5,905 nucleotides of DNA from an uncultured Mycoplasmatota bacterium. Its GTDB lineage: Bacteria > Bacillota_I > Bacilli_A > RF39 > UBA660. The translations under genes and the position numbers were made by a program. Shown here piece by piece: positions 1-5,529 of this stretch. The notes under the pieces were generated by a model. That model was not told the origin of the DNA and did not search any database. It saw only the letters and a list, made by a program, of their open reading frames with translations. The stretch lies in assembly GCA_948469295.1 (NCBI GenBank), contig CAOKLK010000046.1:1-5905 (forward strand), given 5' to 3'. The stretch's first letter is position 1; every line of letters starts with the position of its first letter.

Positions 1-595
1 AATATTTTTGTGTTCTTTCCCATTTGTTGTCTCGATCCATTGCATAATATCTGCCACAAATTGTCGCAATTTTACCAATTCCGGTTTTTTCTATTTCAGC
101 TTCTATTTCTTTGATAAATGTTTTGGAAATGGTTGGTTTGGTGTCTCTTCCATCGGTAATGATATGAAAGTATATTTTTTTTATACCTTTTTCAATTAAT
201 TTGTGATACATTTTTATAATTAAGTCTAAGTCAGAATGTACTTTTCCATTACTATATAAACCCATTAAATGAACTTTTTTGTTTTCTTCAACGATTTTAT
301 CAATCATTTCTATATATTTTTCATCCGTATCCATTTTTTCTGTTAAGTATTCTTTCATTTGTTCTATTGGTTGTTTAATTTTTCTTCCTGCTCCAATGGT
401 TAAATGTCCAACTTCACTATTTCCAAATTGTCCTTTTTCTAATCCTATTTTTTCTTCTGAGGCATCTAATAATGCATGAGGATATTTTCTCCAAAGGGTT
501 TCAAAGTTTTCGGGATGGGCTAGTTTAATTGCATTTCCATGTTCTTCTTCTCGATAACCATATCCGTCTAAAATTATTGTTAGAATTTTTTTCAT
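1..595 (-). CDS. gpmI: 2,3-bisphosphoglycerate-independent phosphoglycerate mutase, N-terminal part (cut by window edge)
   Basis: This enzyme interconverts 3-phosphoglycerate and 2-phosphoglycerate in the cytosol, using two metal ions and a phosphoserine intermediate. The visible 198 residues begin MKKILTIILDGYGYREEE, with the first metal-binding Asp at residue 10. The catalytic-serine motif GNSEVGHLTIGAGR follows at 58-71 (Ser60). Further along are the substrate-binding segment GKVHSD (His120), DGRD at 148-151 and GRYYAMDRD at 181-189 (Arg182, Arg188). These match the alkaline-phosphatase-superfamily iPGM, not the cofactor-dependent GpmA. The family is about 510 residues long, so roughly 60 percent lies beyond position 1. 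The ATG at 595 is preceded by AAGGTGAG four bases upstream. Because a terminator ends just upstream at 639, the gene probably needs its own promoter in the 43-base gap. It completes the glycolytic set with gap, pgk and tpiA. Confidence 0.95.
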   Translation of the reverse strand, partial: MKKILTIILDGYGYREEEHGNAIKLAHPENFETLWRKYPHALLDASEEKIGLEKGQFGNSEVGHLTIGAGRKIKQPIEQMKEYLTEKMDTDEKYIEMIDKIVEENKKVHLMGLYSNGKVHSDLDLIIKMYHKLIEKGIKKIYFHIITDGRDTKPTISKTFIKEIEAEIEKTGIGKIATICGRYYAMDRDNKWERTQKY

Positions 596-612
596 ACAAC
601 TCACCTTACCAT

Positions 613-621
613 ATTTTAGCA
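613..621 (-). promoter_or_regulatory. Candidate extended -10 for gpmI
   Basis: On the minus strand TGCTAAAAT fits an extended -10 (TGnTATAAT) with one mismatch in the hexamer. There is no good -35, although the region 17 bases upstream is A/T-rich. A start about 7 bases downstream would leave a leader of only about 11 bases, barely including the Shine-Dalgarno, so this is tentative. It is listed because the terminator immediately upstream implies that some promoter should exist in this gap. Confidence 0.3.
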
Positions 622-638
622 TATTTTTTTCATTTTTT

Positions 639-668
639 AAAAAAAGCAATCCTTTTTTGGGACTGCTT
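639..668 (-). terminator. Rho-independent terminator after spo0A
   Basis: On the minus strand a 9-bp stem (AAGCAGTCC pairing with GGATTGCTT, one G-U pair) encloses a 7-base loop CAAAAAA. It is followed by an uninterrupted run of T from 643 to 639. The 5' arm starts inside the spo0A stop codon, so the 3' untranslated region is almost nil. It should separate spo0A transcripts from gpmI. Confidence 0.85.
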
Positions 669-1434
669 AAGCAATTACTAGGCTTTGATCTATTTTTAAA
701 CGATCTGCTAAGGTTGCAATAAATTCGGAATTTGTTGGTTTGGCACGATCATAATCTACACTGTGACCAAAAATTTCTTCCATTAAGTCATAGTCTCCTC
801 TGGTCCAACTTACTTCGATGGCATGACGAATGGCTCTTTCTACTCTTGATGATGTAGTATCATAACGCATTGCTATTTCTGGATATATTTCTTTAGTAAT
901 TCCTCCAAGCATATCTTTGGCGTTATACATCATATAAATACTTTCTCTTATATATTGATAACCTTTAATATGAGAAGGTACTCCAAGGGAATGTAATAGT
1001 TTTGTGATGGCAATTTGAATTCCATTGTCTTCTTTATTTGCAACTTCGATGGTTTCTCCTTTTCCTATTTCCATTATTCTTTTTTCTAATGATTCAATGT
1101 TAAACGGTTTTAACATGTAATAATCTATATTATATAAACTAGCCATTCGGATGGAATACTCTTTTTTACAACCAGATAAAATGATTGTATGTTTTTCAAT
1201 TCCTAAATTTTTTAATTCTTCTAAGATTTCAATTCCATCTTTACCAGTTAATAATAAATCCATAATAATTAGATCAATATTATTTTGATGTTTTTTTATT
1301 ACTTCTACTGCTTTGTTTCCATCTGTCACTTCATAGGCAACATTTATTACTGCGTGTCCTTTAAAATAATCTTTTATTCTTTTGATTAAGTTTTCGTTGT
1401 CATCCATCAAAAGAATATTAATGTTTGTTTTCAT
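667..1434 (-). CDS. spo0A: Sporulation transcription factor Spo0A
   Basis: Spo0A is the phosphorelay-activated DNA-binding response regulator that commits endospore formers to sporulation and other stationary-phase programmes. The 255 residues comprise an N-terminal receiver (about 1-120) and a C-terminal Spo0A_C domain (about 139-250). The receiver has the acidic pair Asp11-Asp12, phosphoacceptor Asp59, switch Ser87 and Lys109 in KPF. The effector domain is strikingly conserved: GVPSHIKGY at 151-159, the recognition-helix region SSRVERAIRHAIEVSWTRG at 195-213 and AKPTNSEFIA at 231-240 nearly match Bacillus. The linker is short, making the protein slightly smaller than the 267-residue B. subtilis protein. 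After Asp59 the usual Met-Pro is replaced (LLLTGKDG). The start ATG has GGAG six bases upstream. It lies between tpiA and gpmI, not beside spoIVB as in Bacillus. Upstream 0A-box-like sites suggest autoregulation. Confidence 0.96.
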   Translation of the reverse strand: MKTNINILLMDDNENLIKRIKDYFKGHAVINVAYEVTDGNKAVEVIKKHQNNIDLIIMDLLLTGKDGIEILEELKNLGIEKHTIILSGCKKEYSIRMASLYNIDYYMLKPFNIESLEKRIMEIGKGETIEVANKEDNGIQIAITKLLHSLGVPSHIKGYQYIRESIYMMYNAKDMLGGITKEIYPEIAMRYDTTSSRVERAIRHAIEVSWTRGDYDLMEEIFGHSVDYDRAKPTNSEFIATLADRLKIDQSLVIA

Positions 1435-1473
1435 TTTGTTCTCCTTTTATATTTATTTACTGCACGCAAGTCC

Positions 1474-1479
1474 ATTATA
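1474..1479 (-). promoter_or_regulatory. Candidate spo0A promoter -10 (TATAAT)
   Basis: A perfect TATAAT lies on the minus strand about 40 bases before the spo0A ATG, giving a predicted leader of roughly 30 bases that contains the Shine-Dalgarno. At a 17-base spacing the -35 position reads TAGTAT, a poor match to TTGACA. A consensus -10 with a weak -35 is the pattern expected of an activator-dependent promoter, which fits the nearby 0A-box-like sites. No sigma-H type pair was recognised. Confidence 0.5.
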
Positions 1480-1485
1480 TAAAAG

Positions 1486-1493
1486 GTCTAGAC
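1486..1493. repeat. Short palindrome GTCTAGAC upstream of spo0A
   Basis: This perfect 8-base palindrome lies in the spacer between the -10 and -35 positions of the candidate spo0A promoter. It overlaps a degenerate 0A-like TTGTCTAG on the minus strand (1495-1488). It could be part of an operator, but it is short enough to be chance. Confidence 0.25.
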
Positions 1494-1521
1494 AAAATAC
1501 TAGAAAATGTTTTGTTATATA

Positions 1522-1529
1522 TCGTCAAG
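1522..1529 (+). promoter_or_regulatory. Degenerate 0A-box-like site
   Basis: TCGTCAAG matches the Spo0A box TTGTCRAA at 6 of 8 positions. It starts exactly 20 bases (about two helical turns) from the start of the perfect box at 1542, in the same orientation, and spans the tpiA stop codon. On its own it would not be notable; the helical phasing with the perfect box is the reason to record it. Confidence 0.3.
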
Positions 1530-2259
1530 TTTTGTAAATGTTTGTCGAATTTTGAAAGTTTTCTAAAATTTGACACATTTTTTCGGCATCCAACGACAAA
1601 TTTCCTAGTAAGAATCCATCAATTTCTCCTAATTTTTGCATATCTTCTAAGGTTAAGCCTCCGCCATATAATACTGGATTATTGGGAAAGTTATTGTTAT
1701 AAAGCCATTGTTTGATGCTAATTATGGTATCAAATACTTCTTTTTTGTTTAGTGGTAAATTTTTTCCAACACGCCAGATTGGTTCATAAGCAATCATCAC
1801 ATTGGTCCTTTGAGATACTGGTATTTCTAACAGAAGAGTTTTTAGTTTTTGTTCAATTACTTCTTTTGTTTTTCCCAGTTGGTATTCCATTAAAGTTTCT
1901 CCGACAGGCAAAATTATTTTAAGATTTTGTTCTAAAGCATTTTGAATTTTTTTTCTTTGTTTTTCTTCATTTTCTAAAAAATATAAATCTCTTTCGTAAT
2001 GACCAATTATGACGTATTGAACATCTAAACTTTTTAAGCATTCTGCACTCACTTCACCTGTATAGTTTCCATTTTTGCATTCACTTACATCTTGTGCACC
2101 CAAAAAATATTTTGGAGAATGCATGACAGGAATTAATGGATACTGAGGACAAATAATTAATTTTGTATTTTTGTAGTTACAGTTTTCGATGGATTTTTTA
2201 TAATGAATTGCTTCTTTTAAGGTTTTATTTTCTTTCCAATTACAAATCAAGAGTTTCAA
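1525..2259 (-). CDS. tpiA: Triosephosphate isomerase, divergent
   Basis: This enzyme interconverts dihydroxyacetone phosphate and glyceraldehyde-3-phosphate. With the TTG at 2259 as start the protein has 244 residues, close to the usual 250, as a single TIM barrel. The catalytic set is present: Asn7 and Lys9 in CNWKEN, His87 in VIIGHYERD, and Glu159 in AYEPIW. TGEVSA at 67-72 and VGET at 119-122 also fit the family. Several normally invariant positions differ. GHSERR reads GHYERD, the hinged loop 6 (usually W-A-I-G-T-G) reads WRVGKN, YGGSV reads YGGGL, and the phosphate-binding VGGAS reads LGNLS. The TTG start is preferred because AGGAGG lies six bases upstream. The in-frame ATG at 2283 would add eight basic residues and lacks a ribosome site. 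The gene overlaps pgk by 20 bases, so translational coupling is likely. Activity is probable but should be treated as unproven. Confidence 0.88.
   Translation of the reverse strand: MKLLICNWKENKTLKEAIHYKKSIENCNYKNTKLIICPQYPLIPVMHSPKYFLGAQDVSECKNGNYTGEVSAECLKSLDVQYVIIGHYERDLYFLENEEKQRKKIQNALEQNLKIILPVGETLMEYQLGKTKEVIEQKLKTLLLEIPVSQRTNVMIAYEPIWRVGKNLPLNKKEVFDTIISIKQWLYNNNFPNNPVLYGGGLTLEDMQKLGEIDGFLLGNLSLDAEKMCQILENFQNSTNIYKT
1542..1549 (+). promoter_or_regulatory. Candidate Spo0A-binding site (0A box)
   Basis: TTGTCGAA is an 8-of-8 match to the established 0A-box consensus TTGTCRAA. It lies within the last codons of tpiA, about 108 bases upstream of the spo0A ATG and about 65 bases upstream of its candidate -10. 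The Spo0A recognition helix encoded here is almost identical to the Bacillus one, so the same DNA target is expected. In AT-rich DNA a perfect box occurs by chance every several kilobases, so position is the main argument. Confidence 0.45.
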
Positions 2260-3451
2260 TTTCTTCCTCCTCTTCCATCGCATCTAAAGCAATTAGTTTT
2301 CCAGTTCCTATATATTCTAAGGTTGCTCCCCCACCGCTAGAGATATATGTGATTCGATCAGCATATCCTAAATTTTTAGCACTGGATGCTGCATCTCCAC
2401 CTCCAACTACGGTAATGGCTTTTGATTGGGTGACGATGTTAAAAAATTCTTTGGTTCCATTTGCGAATTTGATGTTTTCATAAAAACCTAGCGTTCCGTT
2501 TATAAAAATAGTATTCGCTTTTTCTATGACGGTTTTGTATTTTTCTAACGTTTTTATTCCGATATCTAAGATAATATCATTATCATCTATTTTATCAATT
2601 CGTTTGTATTTTACATAATTTTCATCGTAAGTACTTCCTACAACAGCATCTAATGGTAACATAATTTTTTCTTTATTTTCTAACATAATTTTACTAATTC
2701 TACTTATGGTTTTATAGTCGATGCTGGCAAGACTTTGGCCAATGTTAAAGTCTAAGGCTTTTAAACAGGTATTGGCAATTCCTCCTCCAAATAATAAATA
2801 ATCACATTTTGAAATTAGGTTTTCTATTAATTCTATTTTATCATCTATTTTTGCTCCACCCATCACGACAATAAATGGTTTCTTGGGATTTCCGATTAAT
2901 TCATCTAAAGCATTTAATTCTTTTTGGACTAGAAATCCAATGGCATTTGGTAAGCGTTTGGCGATTCCATAATTTGAAGCATGTTTACGATGAGCTGTTC
3001 CAAAAGCATCATTAATAAAAACATCTCCAAGACTAGCCCATGCATTGGATAATTGGGGATCACAAGTACTTTCTAAACGAGTAGGAAAATCGGCAAATCG
3101 GGTATTTTCTAACATTAATATTTCTTTTGGTTTTAATTCATCTACTCTTTGGTTTAAGTCGTTGGATAAAATATCTTTTGTAAAATAGACTTCTGTATTT
3201 AAGAGGATTTTTAAATGATCTGCTACAGGTTTTAAACTATAACGATATTTATCTTCTTCTTTTTTTATTTTTCCTAAATGACTTAATATAATGATTCGAC
3301 AATTTTCTTCCATTAAATATAAAATGGTTTCTAAAGTTTCTCTTATTTTTGTATCATCTAAAATTTTTCCATTTTGAATAGGAACATTATAATCGACACG
3401 TAAAATTACTCTTTTGTTTTTCACGTCTATATTTTGTAAACACTTTTTCAT
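2240..3451 (-). CDS. pgk: Phosphoglycerate kinase
   Basis: PGK transfers the acyl phosphate of 1,3-bisphosphoglycerate to ADP, the first ATP-yielding step of glycolysis. The 403 residues are full length for the family. The N-terminal substrate domain shows RVDYNVP at 18-24, DDTKIR at 32-37, SHLGK at 57-61, LENTRF at 115-120 (Arg119) and NDAFGTAHRKHAS at 148-160 (Arg156). The C-terminal nucleotide domain has GGAKIDDKI at 199-207 (Lys202, Lys206), a GGGIANT loop, GGGDAASSA and SSGGGATLEY. The usual NGPMGVFE reads NGTLGFYE, losing a well-conserved proline. The C-terminus ends in a run of five glutamates plus six residues, an unusual tail that overlaps the tpiA start region. ATG 3451 has a modest AAAGAGA site. 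A good promoter lies directly upstream, and tpiA is the overlapping downstream partner. Confidence 0.97.
   Translation of the reverse strand: MKKCLQNIDVKNKRVILRVDYNVPIQNGKILDDTKIRETLETILYLMEENCRIIILSHLGKIKKEEDKYRYSLKPVADHLKILLNTEVYFTKDILSNDLNQRVDELKPKEILMLENTRFADFPTRLESTCDPQLSNAWASLGDVFINDAFGTAHRKHASNYGIAKRLPNAIGFLVQKELNALDELIGNPKKPFIVVMGGAKIDDKIELIENLISKCDYLLFGGGIANTCLKALDFNIGQSLASIDYKTISRISKIMLENKEKIMLPLDAVVGSTYDENYVKYKRIDKIDDNDIILDIGIKTLEKYKTVIEKANTIFINGTLGFYENIKFANGTKEFFNIVTQSKAITVVGGGDAASSAKNLGYADRITYISSGGGATLEYIGTGKLIALDAMEEEEEIETLDL
2266..2271 (-). promoter_or_regulatory. Shine-Dalgarno of tpiA inside the pgk 3' end
   Basis: A full AGGAGG lies six bases before the TTG at 2259 and fixes the tpiA start. 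The same bases encode part of the five-glutamate run at the PGK C-terminus (GAAGAGGAGG read in frame), so one stretch serves as both protein tail and ribosome site. Confidence 0.8.
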
Positions 3452-3468
3452 ATTATCATCTCTTTATT

Positions 3469-3498
3469 ATTATAACCAAATTTTAAATATTTTAGCAA
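3469..3498 (-). promoter_or_regulatory. Candidate sigma-A promoter of pgk-tpiA
   Basis: On the minus strand TTGCTA (3498-3493, 4 of 6 to TTGACA) is followed after 18 bases by a perfect TATAAT (3474-3469). The predicted transcript starts near 3462, only about ten bases before the pgk ATG, so the leader is very short and the ribosome site would sit at or near the 5' end. That tight geometry lowers confidence. Confidence 0.5.
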
Positions 3499-3509
3499 TA
3501 ATTTGCTGA
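3492..3509. repeat. Inverted repeat over the pgk -35, candidate operator
   Basis: TTAGCAA at 3492-3498 and TTGCTGA at 3503-3509 form 7-base arms (one T-G mismatch) around TAAT. One arm coincides with the pgk -35 hexamer, a typical repressor position. The repeat lies between two divergent genes and could act on either. There is no T run, so it is not a terminator. No known regulator motif was recognised. Confidence 0.3.
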
Positions 3510-3557
3510 GACATAAAAAAAATTATTTCATGTTTAGGAAAAATATGCTAGAGTTAG

Positions 3558-3566
3558 TGTTATAAG
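3558..3566 (+). promoter_or_regulatory. Candidate extended -10 for the BspA-type gene
   Basis: TGTTATAAG fits an extended -10 (TGnTATAAT) with one mismatch. No convincing -35 is present at the usual spacing, as the region reads GAAAAA. A start near 3573 would leave a leader of about 47 bases before the ATG at 3620. Confidence 0.35.
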
Positions 3567-3619
3567 AGACTAAGTAAATAATTTTGGAAAACTTGGGTAT
3601 TCTAAAAGGTGTGATGGGT

Positions 3620-5452
3620 ATGGATAAGAAAAAGATTATAATATTTGGAAGTACCAGTTTGGTTTTATTGTTAGTAATTGGAATTAGTTATGCTTATTGG
3701 ACGAAAACTTTTTTTCAAACCGAAAGTAATATTGTAGATAGTAGTTGCTTTAAAATAGAATTTACGGATCGAAATGCAATTCAATTAGAACAAACTTTTC
3801 CAGTTTTAGATGATGAAGGTCTTCAAAATATACCTTATACTTTTACGATTCAAAATGTGTGTAATACCAGTGCTAGATATCAAATCAATTTAGAATCTTT
3901 GGAAGTAAGTGGAAAGAAATTACCAGATCAATATTTAAAAGCTAATTTAAAGGAAGGTAATGTTCAAAAAATTACTACAAAGTTAGATAAAGAATTGAAT
4001 CCAAAATTAAATACTGATCCAACCATTGAAGGAGCGATTTCTGCATATAAATTATATGAAGGAATATTAAATCCAAATGAAACAAAAGAATATAATTTAA
4101 GAATCTGGATGCATGAAAATGTCACCTCAGAAATGGAAGATAGTATGGATGCAAGTTATCAAGGAAAGGTAAGTGTAATTGCTAGTTATTATCAAGATAA
4201 CAGAGGTATTTTGAAACCAACTACTACATATCAAGGAATTCCTGAGCTAGTACCTTATAAAAGTAATATCACAAAAGTAGTAATGGAAGATAAAATGAAT
4301 CCAAAAGAAACGGAAATTATTTTAGATTTATCATCTAGTCAAGATGGAAGTGTAATGGGATATATAGTAACAAATGAAGATAACGAAACTTATACCTTAT
4401 ACATGCAATCAGAAGGTGGAATTAAGGCAAATCCAAATAGTTCATGTTTGTTCTATCATTTTTCAAAGTTAGAAAGTATAGAAGGTTTGGAATATTTTGA
4501 TACAAATCAAGTAATTACTATGTACAGTATGTTTGATGGTTGTTCCTCTTTAACCAGCTTAGATTTAAGTAATTTTGATACCAGTCATGTAACAAATATG
4601 AAGAGGATATTTTATGATTGTTCCTCATTAACTAACATAGATGTCAGTCATTTTGATACGAGTAAAGTCACAAATATGTCTCAAATGTTTCTTAATTGTT
4701 TTTCTTTAACCAACTTAGATTTAAGTAATTTTGATACTAGGAACGTAATAGATATGTACCGTATGTTTGATGAATGTTCCTCTTTAATCAACTTGAATGT
4801 GAGTAGTTTTAATACTAGTAAAGTCACGAATATGTCTCAAATGTTTCAAAACTGTTTCTCTTTAACCAACTTAGATTTAAGTAATTTTGATACCAGTAAC
4901 GTAATAGATATGTCTCAAATATTTGAGTGTTGTCAATCTTTAACCAACTTAGATGTTAGTAGTTTTGATACGAGTAATGTAATAAATATGAGGAGTATGT
5001 TTTATGATTGTTCCTCTTTAACTAACTTAGATGTTAGTAGTTTTGACACTAGTAAGGTCACGAATATGTACCAAATGTTTACTAGCTGTTCTTCTTTATC
5101 TAATTTAAATGTTAGTCACTTTGATACCAGTAATGTTACAGATATGAGTGAGATGTTTGATGGGTGTGAAAAATTAATAAGTTTGGATATTAGTAGTTTT
5201 GATACAGGTAATGTAACAGATATGAGAGCAATGTTTAGTGGATGTTACTCTTTAACCAACTTAGATATTAGTCACTTTAATACAAGTCAAGTAACTGATA
5301 TGAGTTTTATGTTTACTTTTTGTACCAATTTAACGAATATAGTGTATGGAGAAAATTTTGTTTATAAAGAAGGAGCAGCTATTAGAGACATGTTTGATAG
5401 TTGTCCAGCGAATCATCCAACTCATGAATCTTGGAATGGAGTACAATTTTAA
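3620..5452 (+). CDS. BspA-family (DUF285) leucine-rich-repeat surface protein with TasA-like N-terminus
   Basis: This is a predicted exported protein of 610 residues. Residues 3-5 are lysines, followed by a hydrophobic segment (6-27) ending SYAYWT. That resembles SipW/TasA-type signal regions and could be a cleaved signal or an N-terminal anchor. Residues about 36-195 look like a TasA/camelysin-type beta domain (IEFTD at 46-50, YTFTIQN at 73-79) with one cysteine pair, Cys43 and Cys81, plausibly a disulfide. After a linker, residues about 290-570 form BspA repeats of the LTNLDLSNFDTSNVTDM type, with a Cys at exactly every 26 residues from 308 to 568. The C-terminus is a short cap (571-610). 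No LPxTG motif or C-terminal membrane segment is present. The start at 3620 is chosen because AAAGGTG lies eight bases upstream; TTG 3584 and ATG 3614 are less suitable. Two tandem TAA codons end it. Adhesion is a family-based guess only. Confidence 0.9.
   Translation: MDKKKIIIFGSTSLVLLLVIGISYAYWTKTFFQTESNIVDSSCFKIEFTDRNAIQLEQTFPVLDDEGLQNIPYTFTIQNVCNTSARYQINLESLEVSGKKLPDQYLKANLKEGNVQKITTKLDKELNPKLNTDPTIEGAISAYKLYEGILNPNETKEYNLRIWMHENVTSEMEDSMDASYQGKVSVIASYYQDNRGILKPTTTYQGIPELVPYKSNITKVVMEDKMNPKETEIILDLSSSQDGSVMGYIVTNEDNETYTLYMQSEGGIKANPNSSCLFYHFSKLESIEGLEYFDTNQVITMYSMFDGCSSLTSLDLSNFDTSHVTNMKRIFYDCSSLTNIDVSHFDTSKVTNMSQMFLNCFSLTNLDLSNFDTRNVIDMYRMFDECSSLINLNVSSFNTSKVTNMSQMFQNCFSLTNLDLSNFDTSNVIDMSQIFECCQSLTNLDVSSFDTSNVINMRSMFYDCSSLTNLDVSSFDTSKVTNMYQMFTSCSSLSNLNVSHFDTSNVTDMSEMFDGCEKLISLDISSFDTGNVTDMRAMFSGCYSLTNLDISHFNTSQVTDMSFMFTFCTNLTNIVYGENFVYKEGAAIRDMFDSCPANHPTHESWNGVQF
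4541..5323 (+). repeat. 78-bp in-frame tandem repeats of the BspA domain
   Basis: Ten full 78-bp units, each opening with a TGT cysteine codon, run from Cys308 to Cys568, where an eleventh unit begins. Each unit encodes 26 residues with the pattern C-x-S-L-T-N-L-D-x-S-x-F-D-T-S-x-V-x-x-M-x-x-M-F-x-x. The register never slips. A final Cys595 comes 27 residues after the last unit's Cys. Units differ by many point changes, so the array is old, but some neighbours remain close in sequence. Confidence 0.95.
4619..4930 (+). repeat. 156-bp higher-order duplication (two repeat units copied together)
   Basis: Units at 4619-4696 and 4697-4774 correspond in order to those at 4775-4852 and 4853-4930. 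The first 61 bases of 4697 and 4853 differ at only three positions, and both encode CFSLTNLDLSNFDT followed by NVIDM. The preceding units share SKVTNMSQMF. This points to duplication of a two-unit block by recombination or slippage. Confidence 0.75.
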
Positions 5453-5529
5453 TAATGTTTTAAATTTAAGAATTATTTACTTTTTTCCATTTTTTACTGT
5501 TATCTTATTTCAACTTTTCTATTGAAAAT

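Noticed and set aside
1425..1715. Plus-strand open frame of 96 codons across the spo0A-tpiA junction, and similar plus-strand frames at 8-199, 279-479 and 2163-2483
   Set aside because: They lie antisense to strongly conserved genes, give low-complexity Phe/Ser-rich translations typical of reversed AT-rich coding sequence, and lack convincing ribosome sites.
1525..2259. Mycoplasma-type genetic code (TGA as Trp)
   Set aside because: tpiA ends at TGA exactly where the TIM family ends, and tryptophans are encoded by TGG throughout.
2260..2283. ATG at 2283 as the tpiA start, adding eight residues including several Arg and Lys
   Set aside because: It has no Shine-Dalgarno and would put AGGAGG inside the coding region. 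TTG 2259 is correctly spaced from AGGAGG and places the CNWK motif where the family has it.
3295..3302. Second perfect 0A box (TTCGACAA, read on minus as TTGTCGAA)
   Set aside because: It lies inside the pgk coding region, far from a promoter, and one such match is expected by chance in a window of this size and composition.
3534..3566. Sigma-H-like promoter (TTAGGAAAA) before the surface-protein gene
   Set aside because: The first element looks plausible, but no GAAT-type second element occurs 11-12 bases downstream.
3584..3619. TTG at 3584 or ATG at 3614 as the surface-protein start
   Set aside because: The ATG at 3620 has AAAGGTG at proper spacing and gives a normal signal-like start with lysines before the hydrophobic segment. 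ATG 3614 is too close to the ribosome site.
4541..5323. Regular 78-bp repeats resembling a CRISPR or minisatellite array
   Set aside because: The repeats are in frame, encode the known BspA 26-residue repeat and have no unique spacers.
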